From the NCBI RefSeq assembly GCF_001305575.3, contig NZ_CP012373.2:186001-250000 (forward strand): 64,000 nt of DNA. Direction: 5' to 3'. Positions 28,961-39,068 of the stretch are shown in pieces; position 1 is the stretch's first letter, and every line of letters starts with the position of its first letter. The stretch is from Beggiatoa leptomitoformis (lineage in GTDB: Bacteria > Pseudomonadota > Gammaproteobacteria > Beggiatoales > Beggiatoaceae). The notes under the pieces were generated by a model. That model was not told where the DNA came from. It made no database searches and saw only the letters and a list, made by a program, of their open reading frames with translations. The position numbers and the translations under genes were made by a program.

Positions 28961-31756
28961 ATGTTACAGAAGTTTTTAGCAACCTTCTTCAATGTTCGCG
29001 CGGGAGAAGGCACTTTATTACTATTGTTACTGGTGCAGTCTTTCTTTAATGATGTGTCGATTGTTTTTTTTGACACGATAGCCAATGCGTCATTTTTAGC
29101 CAATTTCGGCACGCAACAATTACCTTATGTTTATATTTTATCTGCTTTTGTTATTGTTTTTGTCGGTATCATTTATGCGCGCTTAGAATCTTATCTTTCT
29201 TCAACCCGCTTGTTAATCAGTATGATGTTGTTTTTACTGGTAGCCATTTTAGGGTTTTATGTTTTTTTTATGCTGACAGCTGCAAAGTCATTAGGCATGT
29301 TGTTAATGGTATGGCGGGGCGTGCATTTTACCTTAATTAATTTAGTTTTTTGGGCATTAATTGGATTTTTATTTAATGTTAGACAGGGCAAGCGGTTATT
29401 TGGATTGATTATTGGCGGAGAAGTCGCGGGTGATGTATTAGGTGGTATCACGGTGACACAATTAGTCTCTTTCATGTCAACGGTACATTTAATTTTATTA
29501 TCAGCCGTTTGTATCGTATTGTCGTTGGTATTTATGCTTTACACACTCCGCCATTATGCACATCAGTTTCAGCTTAATCCTGAAGAAGAAACAGACATTG
29601 AACGCAAGCCACTTAGTAAGTTATGGCAAGACCATTATTTAAAACTATTTTTTATTCTCTCAATTGTTTCTACCATTGGCGCGAATTTTACGGATTTTAT
29701 TTTTTATGACACGGTAGAAATGGTATATCGCAGTGAAACGGCAATTGCAGCTTTTTTTGGAACTTATTTCGCTGTTCAAGGTGTTATTAATCTGTTATTT
29801 ACGACTATTTTATCGGGTAAGTTATTAACCCGTTATGGTGTTGGTTTAGGTTTAATGGCATTACCTAGCGTGGTTTTAGTCGGATTAGGCATTGCTAGTG
29901 TATTTGCACAATTACACATGTTACCAAATGGCTTTTTTTGGGTTGTTGTTGCAACCACAATGGCCGATGTTGTTTTACGTATTTCCCTAGAAACCCCAAC
30001 TTTTCGCATTTTATATCAACCTTTTTTACCCAGTGAGCGTTTATATATTCAAGGGTTGCGCGAGTCCATTATTGAACCATTAGCTGTCGGATTAGCGGGG
30101 GTTATTTTATTGGTGTTAAATAATGTATTGCACTTAACTGGGTTACAAATTGTTTATATTACCCTTTTTATTTTACTGGGGTGGATTGCAACCGCTGCAT
30201 TATTGCGTCAGGAATATACCCATGTGTTGTTAAATGCTTTAGTAAAGCATAAGTTAGACAGAGGTGCGTTAGCGTTACATGATGGGTCAAGTATTGCTGT
30301 TTTACAACGCGGGTTAGCCAGTTCACACCCGACAGAGGTCGTGTATTGTTTAGCTTTGTTAGAAGAGCTTGAACATCAATCGTTAGTTGATACACTCATC
30401 AATTTATTAAAACATCCTAGTAGTATGGTACGAATTAGTGTGTTGCAAAAAATTGAAAAGCATTTAATCACTCGTGCAATAATTGAAGTAAAACAATGTA
30501 TTATTAAGGAAACGGATGCTATTGCAAAGGGGGCAGGCTTACGAGCCTTATGTGCATTACAAGAGTCTGAAGCGGTTGAATTTGTTATTAATTATTTACA
30601 GGCAGATGATTTAGCTATTAAAAAAGGTGCAATGGTTGGATTATTACGCAGTAGTGGATTAGACGGTATTTTAGCCGCAGGCGAAATATTGAATTGTTTA
30701 TTAAACTCTCCTGATGTTATTGATAGAAAATTCGCCGCTGAAGTATTAGGCGATATTGGTATTACTACTTTTTACCGCCCGCTACAAGTCTTATTACAAG
30801 ACAATGATTTAAAAGTGCGTCAACAAGCGATTATTGCAACCAGCAAGTTAAAAACGCCTAAATTAATTCCTTTGTTAATCGACAACCTTGCTTATTATAA
30901 TTTACGAAATTCGGTTACTGTCGTTTTAACTCAATTTGGTGAGGATGCACTCCCTTGTATTACTGATATATTTCACTCTAATACGCTTAATCATTTTGCT
31001 CGTATTCGTTTATTGCGCGTTTGTGGGCGGGTTGGTGGCGAACACATGCAGGCTTTTCTCCAACAACAAACTGCGTTTCCTATTCAAGAAGTGCGGCAGC
31101 AAGCATTTGAATCATTAGTTATTTGTGGGTATCAAGCGGAAAGCCACGCTGAAAAAATGCAGACGATAGCGTTAATACAAACCGCGACTGCAGACATTGC
31201 ATATATGCTTGCAAGTATTCGTGATATTGGTAATGCGCCTGCTGATGATTTATTAATCCGTGCCTTACAACAAGATATAAAAGAAAATTTATTGCAGATT
31301 TTTGCCTTATTATCTTTTATCTATCCCAAACGTTCTATTCAACGGGCAAAAGCGGAATTATTATTAAGTTTGCCAAAAGCGGTGTTAAAAGAACGACGTG
31401 CTTACGCATTGGAAGCCTTAGACAATTTATTAGCACAGGAATTAAAAACCTTGTTGTTTCCGCTGTTAGACGATGTGCCATTAAGCCAACAATTGCAACA
31501 TTTACAAAGTTATTTCCCACAAGCTGTGTTAAGCCGTGAACAGCGTTTGTTAGCTTTATTAGAACGTCCTAGAGAACAAGGCACGGTGTGGACGCGTGCT
31601 TGTGTTTTATTTCGTATAGGACAAATGTCTGATATTTCGTTTTATGACGCAGTTAAAAATATTATTCCGTGTCAGGAGGAAATTATTCATGAAACGGCTC
31701 TGTGGACATTGGATAAATTAGAGCTACAACAGTGTGTTGTAATAAGTGAACATTAA
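28961..31756 (+). CDS. Npt/ATP-ADP-translocase-like MFS membrane protein with C-terminal HEAT repeats
   Basis: The first 430 residues are strongly hydrophobic with about 11-12 membrane segments and read like the MFS-related nucleotide carrier (Npt1/Npt2) family. Residues 440-931 are soluble, made of repeated helical pairs such as VVYCLALLEELEHQSLVDTL and VRQQAIIATSKLKTPKLIPL, which fit HEAT or armadillo repeats. The HEAT part probably faces the cytoplasm as a docking platform; the substrate is unknown. ATG 28961 begins MLQKFLATFFNVRAGEGTLL, the point where family similarity starts; an earlier TTG frame is rejected. Confidence 0.75.
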   Translation: MLQKFLATFFNVRAGEGTLLLLLLVQSFFNDVSIVFFDTIANASFLANFGTQQLPYVYILSAFVIVFVGIIYARLESYLSSTRLLISMMLFLLVAILGFYVFFMLTAAKSLGMLLMVWRGVHFTLINLVFWALIGFLFNVRQGKRLFGLIIGGEVAGDVLGGITVTQLVSFMSTVHLILLSAVCIVLSLVFMLYTLRHYAHQFQLNPEEETDIERKPLSKLWQDHYLKLFFILSIVSTIGANFTDFIFYDTVEMVYRSETAIAAFFGTYFAVQGVINLLFTTILSGKLLTRYGVGLGLMALPSVVLVGLGIASVFAQLHMLPNGFFWVVVATTMADVVLRISLETPTFRILYQPFLPSERLYIQGLRESIIEPLAVGLAGVILLVLNNVLHLTGLQIVYITLFILLGWIATAALLRQEYTHVLLNALVKHKLDRGALALHDGSSIAVLQRGLASSHPTEVVYCLALLEELEHQSLVDTLINLLKHPSSMVRISVLQKIEKHLITRAIIEVKQCIIKETDAIAKGAGLRALCALQESEAVEFVINYLQADDLAIKKGAMVGLLRSSGLDGILAAGEILNCLLNSPDVIDRKFAAEVLGDIGITTFYRPLQVLLQDNDLKVRQQAIIATSKLKTPKLIPLLIDNLAYYNLRNSVTVVLTQFGEDALPCITDIFHSNTLNHFARIRLLRVCGRVGGEHMQAFLQQQTAFPIQEVRQQAFESLVICGYQAESHAEKMQTIALIQTATADIAYMLASIRDIGNAPADDLLIRALQQDIKENLLQIFALLSFIYPKRSIQRAKAELLLSLPKAVLKERRAYALEALDNLLAQELKTLLFPLLDDVPLSQQLQHLQSYFPQAVLSREQRLLALLERPREQGTVWTRACVLFRIGQMSDISFYDAVKNIIPCQEEIIHETALWTLDKLELQQCVVISEH

Positions 31757-31770
31757 TTGTAAGTATCATG

Positions 31771-32292
31771 CTATTTCTCTAACAAACGTGGCATGAGTTC
31801 TACTAGGTTGCAAGGACGGTGACGATAATCTAATTGGTCTTGAATCAATTTATCCCATGCCGTGCGACAAGCCCCTGATGAACCGGGAACGCAAAAAATA
31901 TACGTTCCATTAGCAACCCCTGCGATTGCACGCGATTGTATCGTTGATGTTTTAATTTCTTCGTAAGAAATCATGCGGAAAATTTCGCCAAAACCGTCTA
32001 GTTCTTTATCTAATAAGGGTTTAATTGCTTCTGGTGTGCCATCGCGTCCTGTAACACCTGTACCGCCTGTGCTGATAATAGCGTGAACATTTGTATCTGC
32101 AATCCAGCGTGATACAATCGCTCGAATATGATAAATATCATCTTTAACAATGGCTTTATCGGCTAATTGATGTCCTGCCGCAGTCAGTTTTTCTACTAAT
32201 AAATGTCCTGACGTATCATCTGTTTCAGTGCGTGTATCGGAAATAGTCAATATCGCAATGTTAATCGGCTTAAATTCTCGTGTTGTTGACAT
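31771..32292 (-). CDS. moaB: Molybdenum cofactor biosynthesis protein MoaB
   Basis: MoaB/MogA proteins adenylylate molybdopterin before molybdate insertion. The 173-residue protein has ILTISDTRT near the start, STGGTGVTGRDGTPEAI and VPGSSGACRTAWDKLI, and ends in PCNLVELMPRL. ATG 32292 has AGGGGG 8 bases upstream; the longer frame to 32373 runs through a dispersed repeat and is rejected. It converges on the HEAT-repeat transporter gene, 14 bases away. No other molybdenum gene is near. Confidence 0.93.
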   Translation of the reverse strand: MSTTREFKPINIAILTISDTRTETDDTSGHLLVEKLTAAGHQLADKAIVKDDIYHIRAIVSRWIADTNVHAIISTGGTGVTGRDGTPEAIKPLLDKELDGFGEIFRMISYEEIKTSTIQSRAIAGVANGTYIFCVPGSSGACRTAWDKLIQDQLDYRHRPCNLVELMPRLLEK

Positions 32293-32312
32293 AGCATAAT
32301 CCCCCTTGTGTT

Positions 32313-32357
32313 TTTCTGAATCAGGATTTACTGAGTTTTCAGAATGTAAAGACAAAA
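32313..32357. repeat. Dispersed repeat, single-arm copy 3
   Basis: CTGAATCAGGATTTA at about 32316-32330 plus adjacent TTTTCAGAATGTAAAGACAA match the left part of the 43.6 kb element. No clear right arm was found. Confidence 0.45.
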
Positions 32358-32415
32358 ATAACACGGATAACATGGCTTAAAGCGGTATTATCCGTTTTTT
32401 TAACACCACTGAATT

Positions 32416-33495
32416 TTAACCAAAATCATCGCTTTCTGTTCCACCATCTCCCGCTGTGCTTTCATTCCATAATGCAGGTAAAAGTAGCATTGCACCTGTT
32501 AAAACGGCTGTTCCTAATAGATTATTTAATACGCGTGGTGGGGCTGAATCGAGTGGAATTCGCATTCCTTCGCGGAGCATTTTTTCAGCTTCTTTAGTAA
32601 AAACAACGGATTTATTCGCAATGGTTGTCATCCAACCCAGTTCGCCTTTTGCCGTTGTTACCAAATCGCGAGAAAACCCTAAATCTTGCAAGCGGTCATG
32701 GGCAAATTGCCATTGTGGCTCTTTTTTTAGCTTTTCTATGAGTTGAAAACTATATAGTGATGCGTCATGTACAAGATAAATAGGTAAATCCGCTTGTTTT
32801 TTTACAAAGTGTTTGCACGCAGAAAAAACATGTGCAGGATAGCCTGATTGGCTGATGACCGCTGTTTTACACTGGAGATGGAAATGGTTACGAATGAGCA
32901 TATCAACCATATCATTACGTTCTACCACTAAAATATGCTCAGGCGCGTAATGAACGCCTTCTGCATCATTTAGTGTTTGTTCAGCAATATTGGATTCTTT
33001 TTCACTGACGGTTGGTCGTAAAAAGGCTTTACCGTCCGCCATTAAATCGGTTAACGGGTGCTGTGTTTGGTATTTATCGATAATGACCGTAATTTTCTGA
33101 TTAGTGATTGTAAAACCGCGTTTAGCCCGTATTTTTTTGCGGGCGAGCCATGCGTAAAGGCTGGTAATAACAATGAGACAAGCAGGTAGTAAAAAGGCCC
33201 AACCACCCAGTTTATCTGATAATAAAATAGCTGTAATGAATGCGGCAATCAGTAACCCAGCAATAAAACATCCTGTATTGTTAGATTTTGAACGAAAATG
33301 TCGTGCAATCTCTGCGAATAGCTGTCCTTTGGTGAAAACAAACTGCCCATCGCTTGAAAGTCGCTGAATAATTTGTTTCATCGCATAGTCAGAAATTCCA
33401 TCTACTTTGCTTGTAAGAACAAAGTGATAATGGCATTTGCTACAGGTCAAGCCTTCTTTGTATTTTTGGGTATGATTGCAGTTAGGACAGCGCAT
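32416..33495 (-). CDS. Zinc-ribbon membrane protein with a possible degenerate TOPRIM-like domain
   Basis: I do not recognise the family. The 359-residue product starts with a zinc ribbon CPNC...CSKCHYHF (residues 3-25), has two hydrophobic segments (about 75-115) and one near the C-terminus (325-348). Between them lies a soluble stretch with ILVVERND, QSGYPAHVF and PIYLVHDASLYSFQLIEKLKK, reminiscent of the TOPRIM fold in type VI topoisomerases and primases, but the second catalytic acidic residue appears replaced. It lies 87 bases downstream of a YfiR-like gene on the same strand. The start has no obvious ribosome site but follows the signature directly. Confidence 0.6.
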   Translation of the reverse strand: MRCPNCNHTQKYKEGLTCSKCHYHFVLTSKVDGISDYAMKQIIQRLSSDGQFVFTKGQLFAEIARHFRSKSNNTGCFIAGLLIAAFITAILLSDKLGGWAFLLPACLIVITSLYAWLARKKIRAKRGFTITNQKITVIIDKYQTQHPLTDLMADGKAFLRPTVSEKESNIAEQTLNDAEGVHYAPEHILVVERNDMVDMLIRNHFHLQCKTAVISQSGYPAHVFSACKHFVKKQADLPIYLVHDASLYSFQLIEKLKKEPQWQFAHDRLQDLGFSRDLVTTAKGELGWMTTIANKSVVFTKEAEKMLREGMRIPLDSAPPRVLNNLLGTAVLTGAMLLLPALWNESTAGDGGTESDDFG

Positions 33496-33582
33496 GGATT
33501 TTTATGAGAATGTGAAAAAGATATATCGCTAACCATCAGTTTTATATAAAAATTAATAACTGTATTCAATGCAAGATAGTAA

Positions 33583-34122
33583 TTATTGAATAACACGGGC
33601 TAATTGTAGAAGGCGTGAGCTGATTTTTAAATTAACTTTTTCTGCGGCACTGAGATTCACTTCTACTTTAATTCGCTCTTCATCACGCCATAAGTTCACA
33701 ATTCCGCCCATTTCCGCAAATGAATCGACATCACCAACGGTTAAAACAGACAGACGCGCAACTGTTCTAAAAATCGTTGCAAGGTTGTTACGTTCTGATG
33801 CAGAAATGAAAAGTAAATGACAGTTTTTAACAGTATTTAGTTGTATATTTTTTTTTAGCACTAACGGTCGGTCACGTACTGTTTTCCGTTCTAAAGCATT
33901 TAGTGAGTCGCCAAAGTAATTTTCGCCTATTAGACAGATACTAATAGGTGTTGTGTTGCCCTCACGGTCGTCGGGCCATTCTACCATGCGTATCACATTG
34001 TAAATGAAGGCTGTTTTAATGGCATACTCATCATTTAGTTCGTCAGGATAAGCAACGCCTGCATAGCAGCATAACCATATCATGCTAACTAATACAAATT
34101 GATAAGAAAAACGTGTTGGCAT
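33583..34122 (-). CDS. YfiR-family periplasmic protein (DUF4154)
   Basis: The 179-residue product has a signal peptide (ends near CYAGVAYPDE), then the YfiR pattern YAIKTAFIYNVIRMVEWP, ICLIGENYFG, LLFISASERNN and VLTVGDVDSFAEMGGIVNLW. In Pseudomonas YfiR represses a diguanylate cyclase from the periplasm; related proteins in other genomes stand next to large sensor kinases. It follows the hybrid kinase gene on the same strand after 220 bases, so a joint signalling role is likely. AAGGA precedes the ATG. Confidence 0.88.
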   Translation of the reverse strand: MPTRFSYQFVLVSMIWLCCYAGVAYPDELNDEYAIKTAFIYNVIRMVEWPDDREGNTTPISICLIGENYFGDSLNALERKTVRDRPLVLKKNIQLNTVKNCHLLFISASERNNLATIFRTVARLSVLTVGDVDSFAEMGGIVNLWRDEERIKVEVNLSAAEKVNLKISSRLLQLARVIQ

Positions 34123-34342
34123 TTGTTTAATCCTTATTCTGGTGTCGTTTTATGGTTTTGTATTGACAGTTTAAAGCACTTTATAGGTAAATTAATAATA
34201 TTTTTGGAGAAGATATTGTAAATCACCTAATGCGTGTGTCACTAAATAATACGTGATAGTACTAAATGGGGTTTTTTCTCAACCAGTTGTAAATATTTGA
34301 TTTTATCTATCTCTGGTTTAGGGAGAAATTAAATTTTGGTCT

Positions 34343-37300
34343 TTATCTTTTTGCTGTCTGTTGCATTTCTATCTGTTTTTTCAGAAAAGTTTTCAACTCA
34401 TTAATTTCCAATTTATCTGCTAAGGTATAAACATGGTTGATAAACAGGCTTAAGTCTGTTTCAGATGTTTTTAAACGTTGAATATATTCAATAATACCTA
34501 TAACATCTCCTGAAAATACAAGGTCTATCAGGGCTTCTAAATCAGAGATGGGTGGCGAGGTGAGTTGTTGATTAACATCTGCTGTGGATATTACCGTAGT
34601 GGCATAAGATGTGCCATAAACCCATTCTAGGTTTAAATGTTGCTGGAGGATGAAAAACAGTTGTTCTGCACGTACAGGCTTAGGGAGAAAAGCATGGCAA
34701 CCGTTGAGTAAACTTTGTTGTTGACGAATTTCAAACACACTGGCAGAGCTGGCAATGATGCAGGTATTGGCTAGGCTACTATTTTGTTTAATATGGTGTA
34801 TTAGGGTAAAGCCATCCATTTCTGGCATGTGTAAATCGGTAATGATTGCGACAGGGTGATAATTTTTTGCCAATGTTAGGGCTTGTGTGCCATTTTCTGC
34901 TTCTAGCACGATGCAACCAATATTTTTGAGTAGGTGGCTGACGACTTGTCGATTCTCCCGTAAATCATCCACCACTAAAATAATGGGATTTTGTCCTTTT
35001 ATCGATTTAATTTGTGCGGTTTTTTGGTCAGTTGTTTCAGCCTTTATAATACTGGGTATTTCAATTTCAAACCAGAAAGAGCTTCCCTTACCCAGTTGAC
35101 TTTCAACGTGTAAAATGCCGTCCATCATTTCAACCAGCCGTTTACTAATGGCTAGACCTAGCCCTGTTCCTTCTTTTTTCTTTAAGCGGTCGCCCACTTG
35201 TTCAAACGTGTCAAAAATGATGTTTAGATAGGTATTGTCAATACCTACACCAGTATCTCTCACTGTAAAACGGGCTTTTTTGTGTTGATAGTTGACATAA
35301 AAATCTACTTGCCCTTGTTCAGTAAATTTAATGGCGTTGTTTAGCAAATTAAGTAGTATTTGTCGGATGCGTTTCGGGTCGCCATGCACAACGTGCGGTA
35401 GGGTAGAAAGTGCGGTGTAGTTAAATTGTACTTCTTTCATAGTTGCCCGCATCGCGGATACATTGACAATGTCGCTGAGTAAATCAGGTAAGTTAAAATC
35501 TATGGGGGTAATTTCTAATTTGCCTGCTTCAATTTTGGCTAAGTCGAGAATATCTTCAATAAGGGTGAGTAAATATTCACCATTACGATAAATAGTCCGC
35601 GCATGGGCTTGTTGTTCTGACAATAGACTGGAATCGCGTTCTAATATTTGGGCAAACCCTAAAATGCCATTTAATGGGGTGCGCAGTTCATGGCTCATGG
35701 TTGCTAAAAATAAACTTTTTGCTTGGTTTGCTGCTTCAGCGGCTTCTTTTGCGTGGCGTAATTGCGCTTCACTATCGCGCAAGGCTTTTGTGCGTTCTTC
35801 AACTTCTTTTTCTAGGGTTTGATTGTAACTTTTTAACAGCGATTCCGCATCCTTACGCTTGGTAATATCTTGGATAGTGTTGAGGGCATAAAGGAGTTGT
35901 CCTTGTTCGTCAAAAATGGGATTACCCCATACTTCTAACGCAACCGTTTTGCCATTATAACGAATCTCCATATCATCTATGTTACTGGTTTCGCCCTGCA
36001 AGGCTTTGACTAATGGTAATTGTTCATAAGGATAGTGCTGTTGTGTACCCGCTAAATAGAGACCGTAATGCGCTTGCAAGCCTTCTAATGTAACGCCATT
36101 TAGTGGTTCACGCGCTAAAAGAATTCTCGCACAATGATTGTGATAGATTAATTTACCCTGTTTATCCACCATGCTGACACCAACGGGTATCACTTCTAAA
36201 AAGCGGGTAATTCTATCTATTTCTGATTGTTTTTGTTGTAAAGTACGGCGTTGGCGATGTAGATAATAAATACATAATAAAAATAAGGTTAAACCATAAA
36301 CCAAATAAGCCCACCATGTTTTCCACGGTGGGGGCAAAATGTGAATGGTAATGATTGCACCTGTTTCATTTTCATTCCACGTATTTTTATTGTTAGAGGC
36401 TAAAACATGGAAAACATAAGTTCCAACAGGTACATTGGTATAGTGCGCACTGCGTTTATTGCCTATATAATTCCATTCATGGTCAAAACCTTCTAAACGG
36501 TATTTATAAACATTTTTTTCTGTACGAATAAAATTGAGGGCTGTAAACTCAAAGGAGAAAAAAGTTTGTGTGTAATCCAGTGTAATTGTATTGGTTTCTA
36601 AAATGGATTGGGTAAGTGGGGGATTGGGTAAATCGGACATAGATTTATTAAAAATTTTAAAGTCTGTAATCATAACAACGGGAGGTGCAAGGTTTTCTGT
36701 AAAGTTGTCAGGTGAAAAAATGTTAAAACCATTGATACCGCCAAAAAACATGTCATTTTGCCGACTTTTAAAACAAGCAGGATTAAACTGATTGCTTTGT
36801 AAACCATCCATCACATCGTAGGTCATAATCAAGTGCGGTTCAGGTGTAAACTTCATTAATCCTTTGTTGCTGGCTAACCAAAGATTATTTTGTTTATCCT
36901 CAAGTAAGCAATGAATCGTATCGTTTGCTAAACCTTCACTTTCTTGATAACGCGTAAATTTTTCTGTTTGTGGATTAAATTGATTAAGTCCACCGCCTAA
37001 CGTTGCTATCCATAACGTGCCTGTGTTTGTTTCTAGGATGTTAGAAACAATGTCATTGCTCAAGCTGTTTTTATCATTATAGTTTGACTGGTATATTGTC
37101 CATTTTTTCGTGTCTAGTTGATATTTTTTTAATCCCATGCCTTGCGTTCCAACCCATAATGCACCCGTGTGATCTTCTAAAAGGCTTAAGACCGTATTTG
37201 CAGGATTAGAGGGATTACTAAAATAAGGTGCTGAAAAAATGTGTGTTTTGCGGTCAAAGGTAAATAGTCCTTGTCGTGTTCCAACCCAAAACGTGCCTTG

Positions 37301-38719
37301 GCTGTCCTCATATAGGGTGCGAATCATTTCTGCATTAGGCACATTTTCAACTAAATTAGGCTTTTGAATACGTATAAACTGTTCTGTTTTAGGAATAAAT
37401 TGATGTAATCCACCCGCATCAGTTCCTACCCATAAAACCCCTGTTTTGTCTTCATAAATTGCTCTAACTGTATTATTTATTAAGCTATTTTTATTTTCAG
37501 GTTCGTATTTATAAACAGTTACTTTTTTTCGTGTTGCATCATAACGGTTAAGCCCCCCGCCGTCTGTGCCTACCCATAATTCATTATGACTATCTACATA
37601 TAACGCCAGTACATTATTGTTACTTAAACTATTTTTCTCATTATTAGTATCAACAAAATAATGTGAGAAGATGGCATCATTACGGGCATCATAATAATTA
37701 ACCCCTCCCCCATCTGTCCCTACCCATAAAGTCCCCGCATTATCCCGATAAATAGAGAGAATGCGATTATTAGTTAAACTATATTTATCTTCTAATTCAT
37801 TGGTATAACGGGTAAATGTTTGCGTTTCCCAGTTTAGCCGATTTAATCCACCGCCATCAGTGCCTACCCATAAGTTTTTTTGTCTATCTTCCCCAATTGC
37901 CCAAATAACAGGGTGACTTAAACGGGTTTTATCGGTTGCATCAGCCGTGTAAGTATAAAAACTGTCTTTTTCACGCTCATAACGTAATAATCCCCCTGCG
38001 GTGCCTACCCATAAACGCCGTTGGCTGTCTTCAAACAGAGACGTTACACTGTTGGTTGCTTGATTGTTATTTGTTAAATAATGAATAAACTGCTTTGTTT
38101 TTCTATCAAACCGATTCAATCCATCTCCATCAGTGCCTATCCATAAGGTTTGGTAACTGTCTTCAAAAACTTGCCAGGTATTATTGCTACTTAAACTAGA
38201 TGGATTTGTCGAATCATGGGTGTAATGCGTAAATTGATTGGTTTTTTTATCTAAACAATTCAATCCGCCTTGTTGTGTACTTACCCACAGTAAGCCTGTA
38301 TGGTCTTCAACGATAGACCACACGTTATTGTCACTCAAACTAGCGGGATTGGTTGCATCGTGGAAATAACGTATGAATTGTTCTTGCTGACGGTCAAATC
38401 GATTTAACCCATTGGCAGTTCCTATCCATAAAGTTCCCGCTTTATCTTCATACAGTGTATTAATTTCATTATGACTGAGTGATGTTGTATTAAGCGGATT
38501 ATGACGGTAGCTGGTAAAACCATACCCATCATAACGATCCAAACCATCTTGTGTACCAAACCATAAAAAGCCGCGCTTGTCCTGCAAAATGGTAGAAACC
38601 TTATTTTGTGATAATCCTTCTTTTAGGGATAGGTTTCTAAATTTGATAGCTGGTTCTTCCGCAACGACGGAAAAAGACCATAAGCACCAACAAATTAACC
38701 AGCAGCATTGTTTATACAT
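34343..38719 (-). CDS. Hybrid histidine kinase with two-component propeller, PAS, HisKA, HATPase and receiver domains
   Basis: The 1,458-residue protein starts with a signal peptide (1-20), then more than a dozen reg_prop repeats of about 45 residues (LWVGTDGGGLNRYD type, 25-700), a Y_Y_Y domain (735-800), a membrane helix (808-828), PAS (845-945), a coiled segment, HisKA with MSHELRTPLNG (phosphoacceptor His1010), an HATPase domain (GDPKRIRQILLNLLNNAIKFT, GTGLGLAISKR) and a receiver (1244-1362, phosphoacceptor Asp1295). The C-terminal 80 residues are helical with no HPt-type His. Periplasmic ligand unknown; no cognate DNA-binding regulator is adjacent. Confidence 0.92.
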   Translation of the reverse strand: MYKQCCWLICWCLWSFSVVAEEPAIKFRNLSLKEGLSQNKVSTILQDKRGFLWFGTQDGLDRYDGYGFTSYRHNPLNTTSLSHNEINTLYEDKAGTLWIGTANGLNRFDRQQEQFIRYFHDATNPASLSDNNVWSIVEDHTGLLWVSTQQGGLNCLDKKTNQFTHYTHDSTNPSSLSSNNTWQVFEDSYQTLWIGTDGDGLNRFDRKTKQFIHYLTNNNQATNSVTSLFEDSQRRLWVGTAGGLLRYEREKDSFYTYTADATDKTRLSHPVIWAIGEDRQKNLWVGTDGGGLNRLNWETQTFTRYTNELEDKYSLTNNRILSIYRDNAGTLWVGTDGGGVNYYDARNDAIFSHYFVDTNNEKNSLSNNNVLALYVDSHNELWVGTDGGGLNRYDATRKKVTVYKYEPENKNSLINNTVRAIYEDKTGVLWVGTDAGGLHQFIPKTEQFIRIQKPNLVENVPNAEMIRTLYEDSQGTFWVGTRQGLFTFDRKTHIFSAPYFSNPSNPANTVLSLLEDHTGALWVGTQGMGLKKYQLDTKKWTIYQSNYNDKNSLSNDIVSNILETNTGTLWIATLGGGLNQFNPQTEKFTRYQESEGLANDTIHCLLEDKQNNLWLASNKGLMKFTPEPHLIMTYDVMDGLQSNQFNPACFKSRQNDMFFGGINGFNIFSPDNFTENLAPPVVMITDFKIFNKSMSDLPNPPLTQSILETNTITLDYTQTFFSFEFTALNFIRTEKNVYKYRLEGFDHEWNYIGNKRSAHYTNVPVGTYVFHVLASNNKNTWNENETGAIITIHILPPPWKTWWAYLVYGLTLFLLCIYYLHRQRRTLQQKQSEIDRITRFLEVIPVGVSMVDKQGKLIYHNHCARILLAREPLNGVTLEGLQAHYGLYLAGTQQHYPYEQLPLVKALQGETSNIDDMEIRYNGKTVALEVWGNPIFDEQGQLLYALNTIQDITKRKDAESLLKSYNQTLEKEVEERTKALRDSEAQLRHAKEAAEAANQAKSLFLATMSHELRTPLNGILGFAQILERDSSLLSEQQAHARTIYRNGEYLLTLIEDILDLAKIEAGKLEITPIDFNLPDLLSDIVNVSAMRATMKEVQFNYTALSTLPHVVHGDPKRIRQILLNLLNNAIKFTEQGQVDFYVNYQHKKARFTVRDTGVGIDNTYLNIIFDTFEQVGDRLKKKEGTGLGLAISKRLVEMMDGILHVESQLGKGSSFWFEIEIPSIIKAETTDQKTAQIKSIKGQNPIILVVDDLRENRQVVSHLLKNIGCIVLEAENGTQALTLAKNYHPVAIITDLHMPEMDGFTLIHHIKQNSSLANTCIIASSASVFEIRQQQSLLNGCHAFLPKPVRAEQLFFILQQHLNLEWVYGTSYATTVISTADVNQQLTSPPISDLEALIDLVFSGDVIGIIEYIQRLKTSETDLSLFINHVYTLADKLEINELKTFLKKQIEMQQTAKR

Positions 38720-39068
38720 AAATATTAGGTTGTGTTTTTAAGAAGGTAAGAAAATAAATAACCATACTAACTTGATTTAAATTGGTAAAAATAAATTTAT
38801 TATCATGCTGGGTTAAGTTATCAATAAGTTAATTTTTATGGTTGTGAACACGGATAATTTTGAAAATTCTGACTTGAATGATTTTTGCGTTTCAACTGAC
38901 AAGGATAGGTAATTATCGTATGAAATACCATAAAATATATTTCATATATACACATAATTATTATAAAATTTTAGTAGTATCAAATAAACACCCATTTGTT
39001 GAAAATAATAAATTTATACCAAATAATAATAGCTACGTTTCAATTTAAATCATAAATGGAAATTGACT
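38720..39068. other. AT-rich divergent intergenic region
   Basis: This spacer separates the leftward hybrid kinase gene from the rightward secreted-protein gene. It is about three quarters A+T and presumably carries both promoters, but I see no clear hexamer pair and no gene. Confidence 0.5.
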
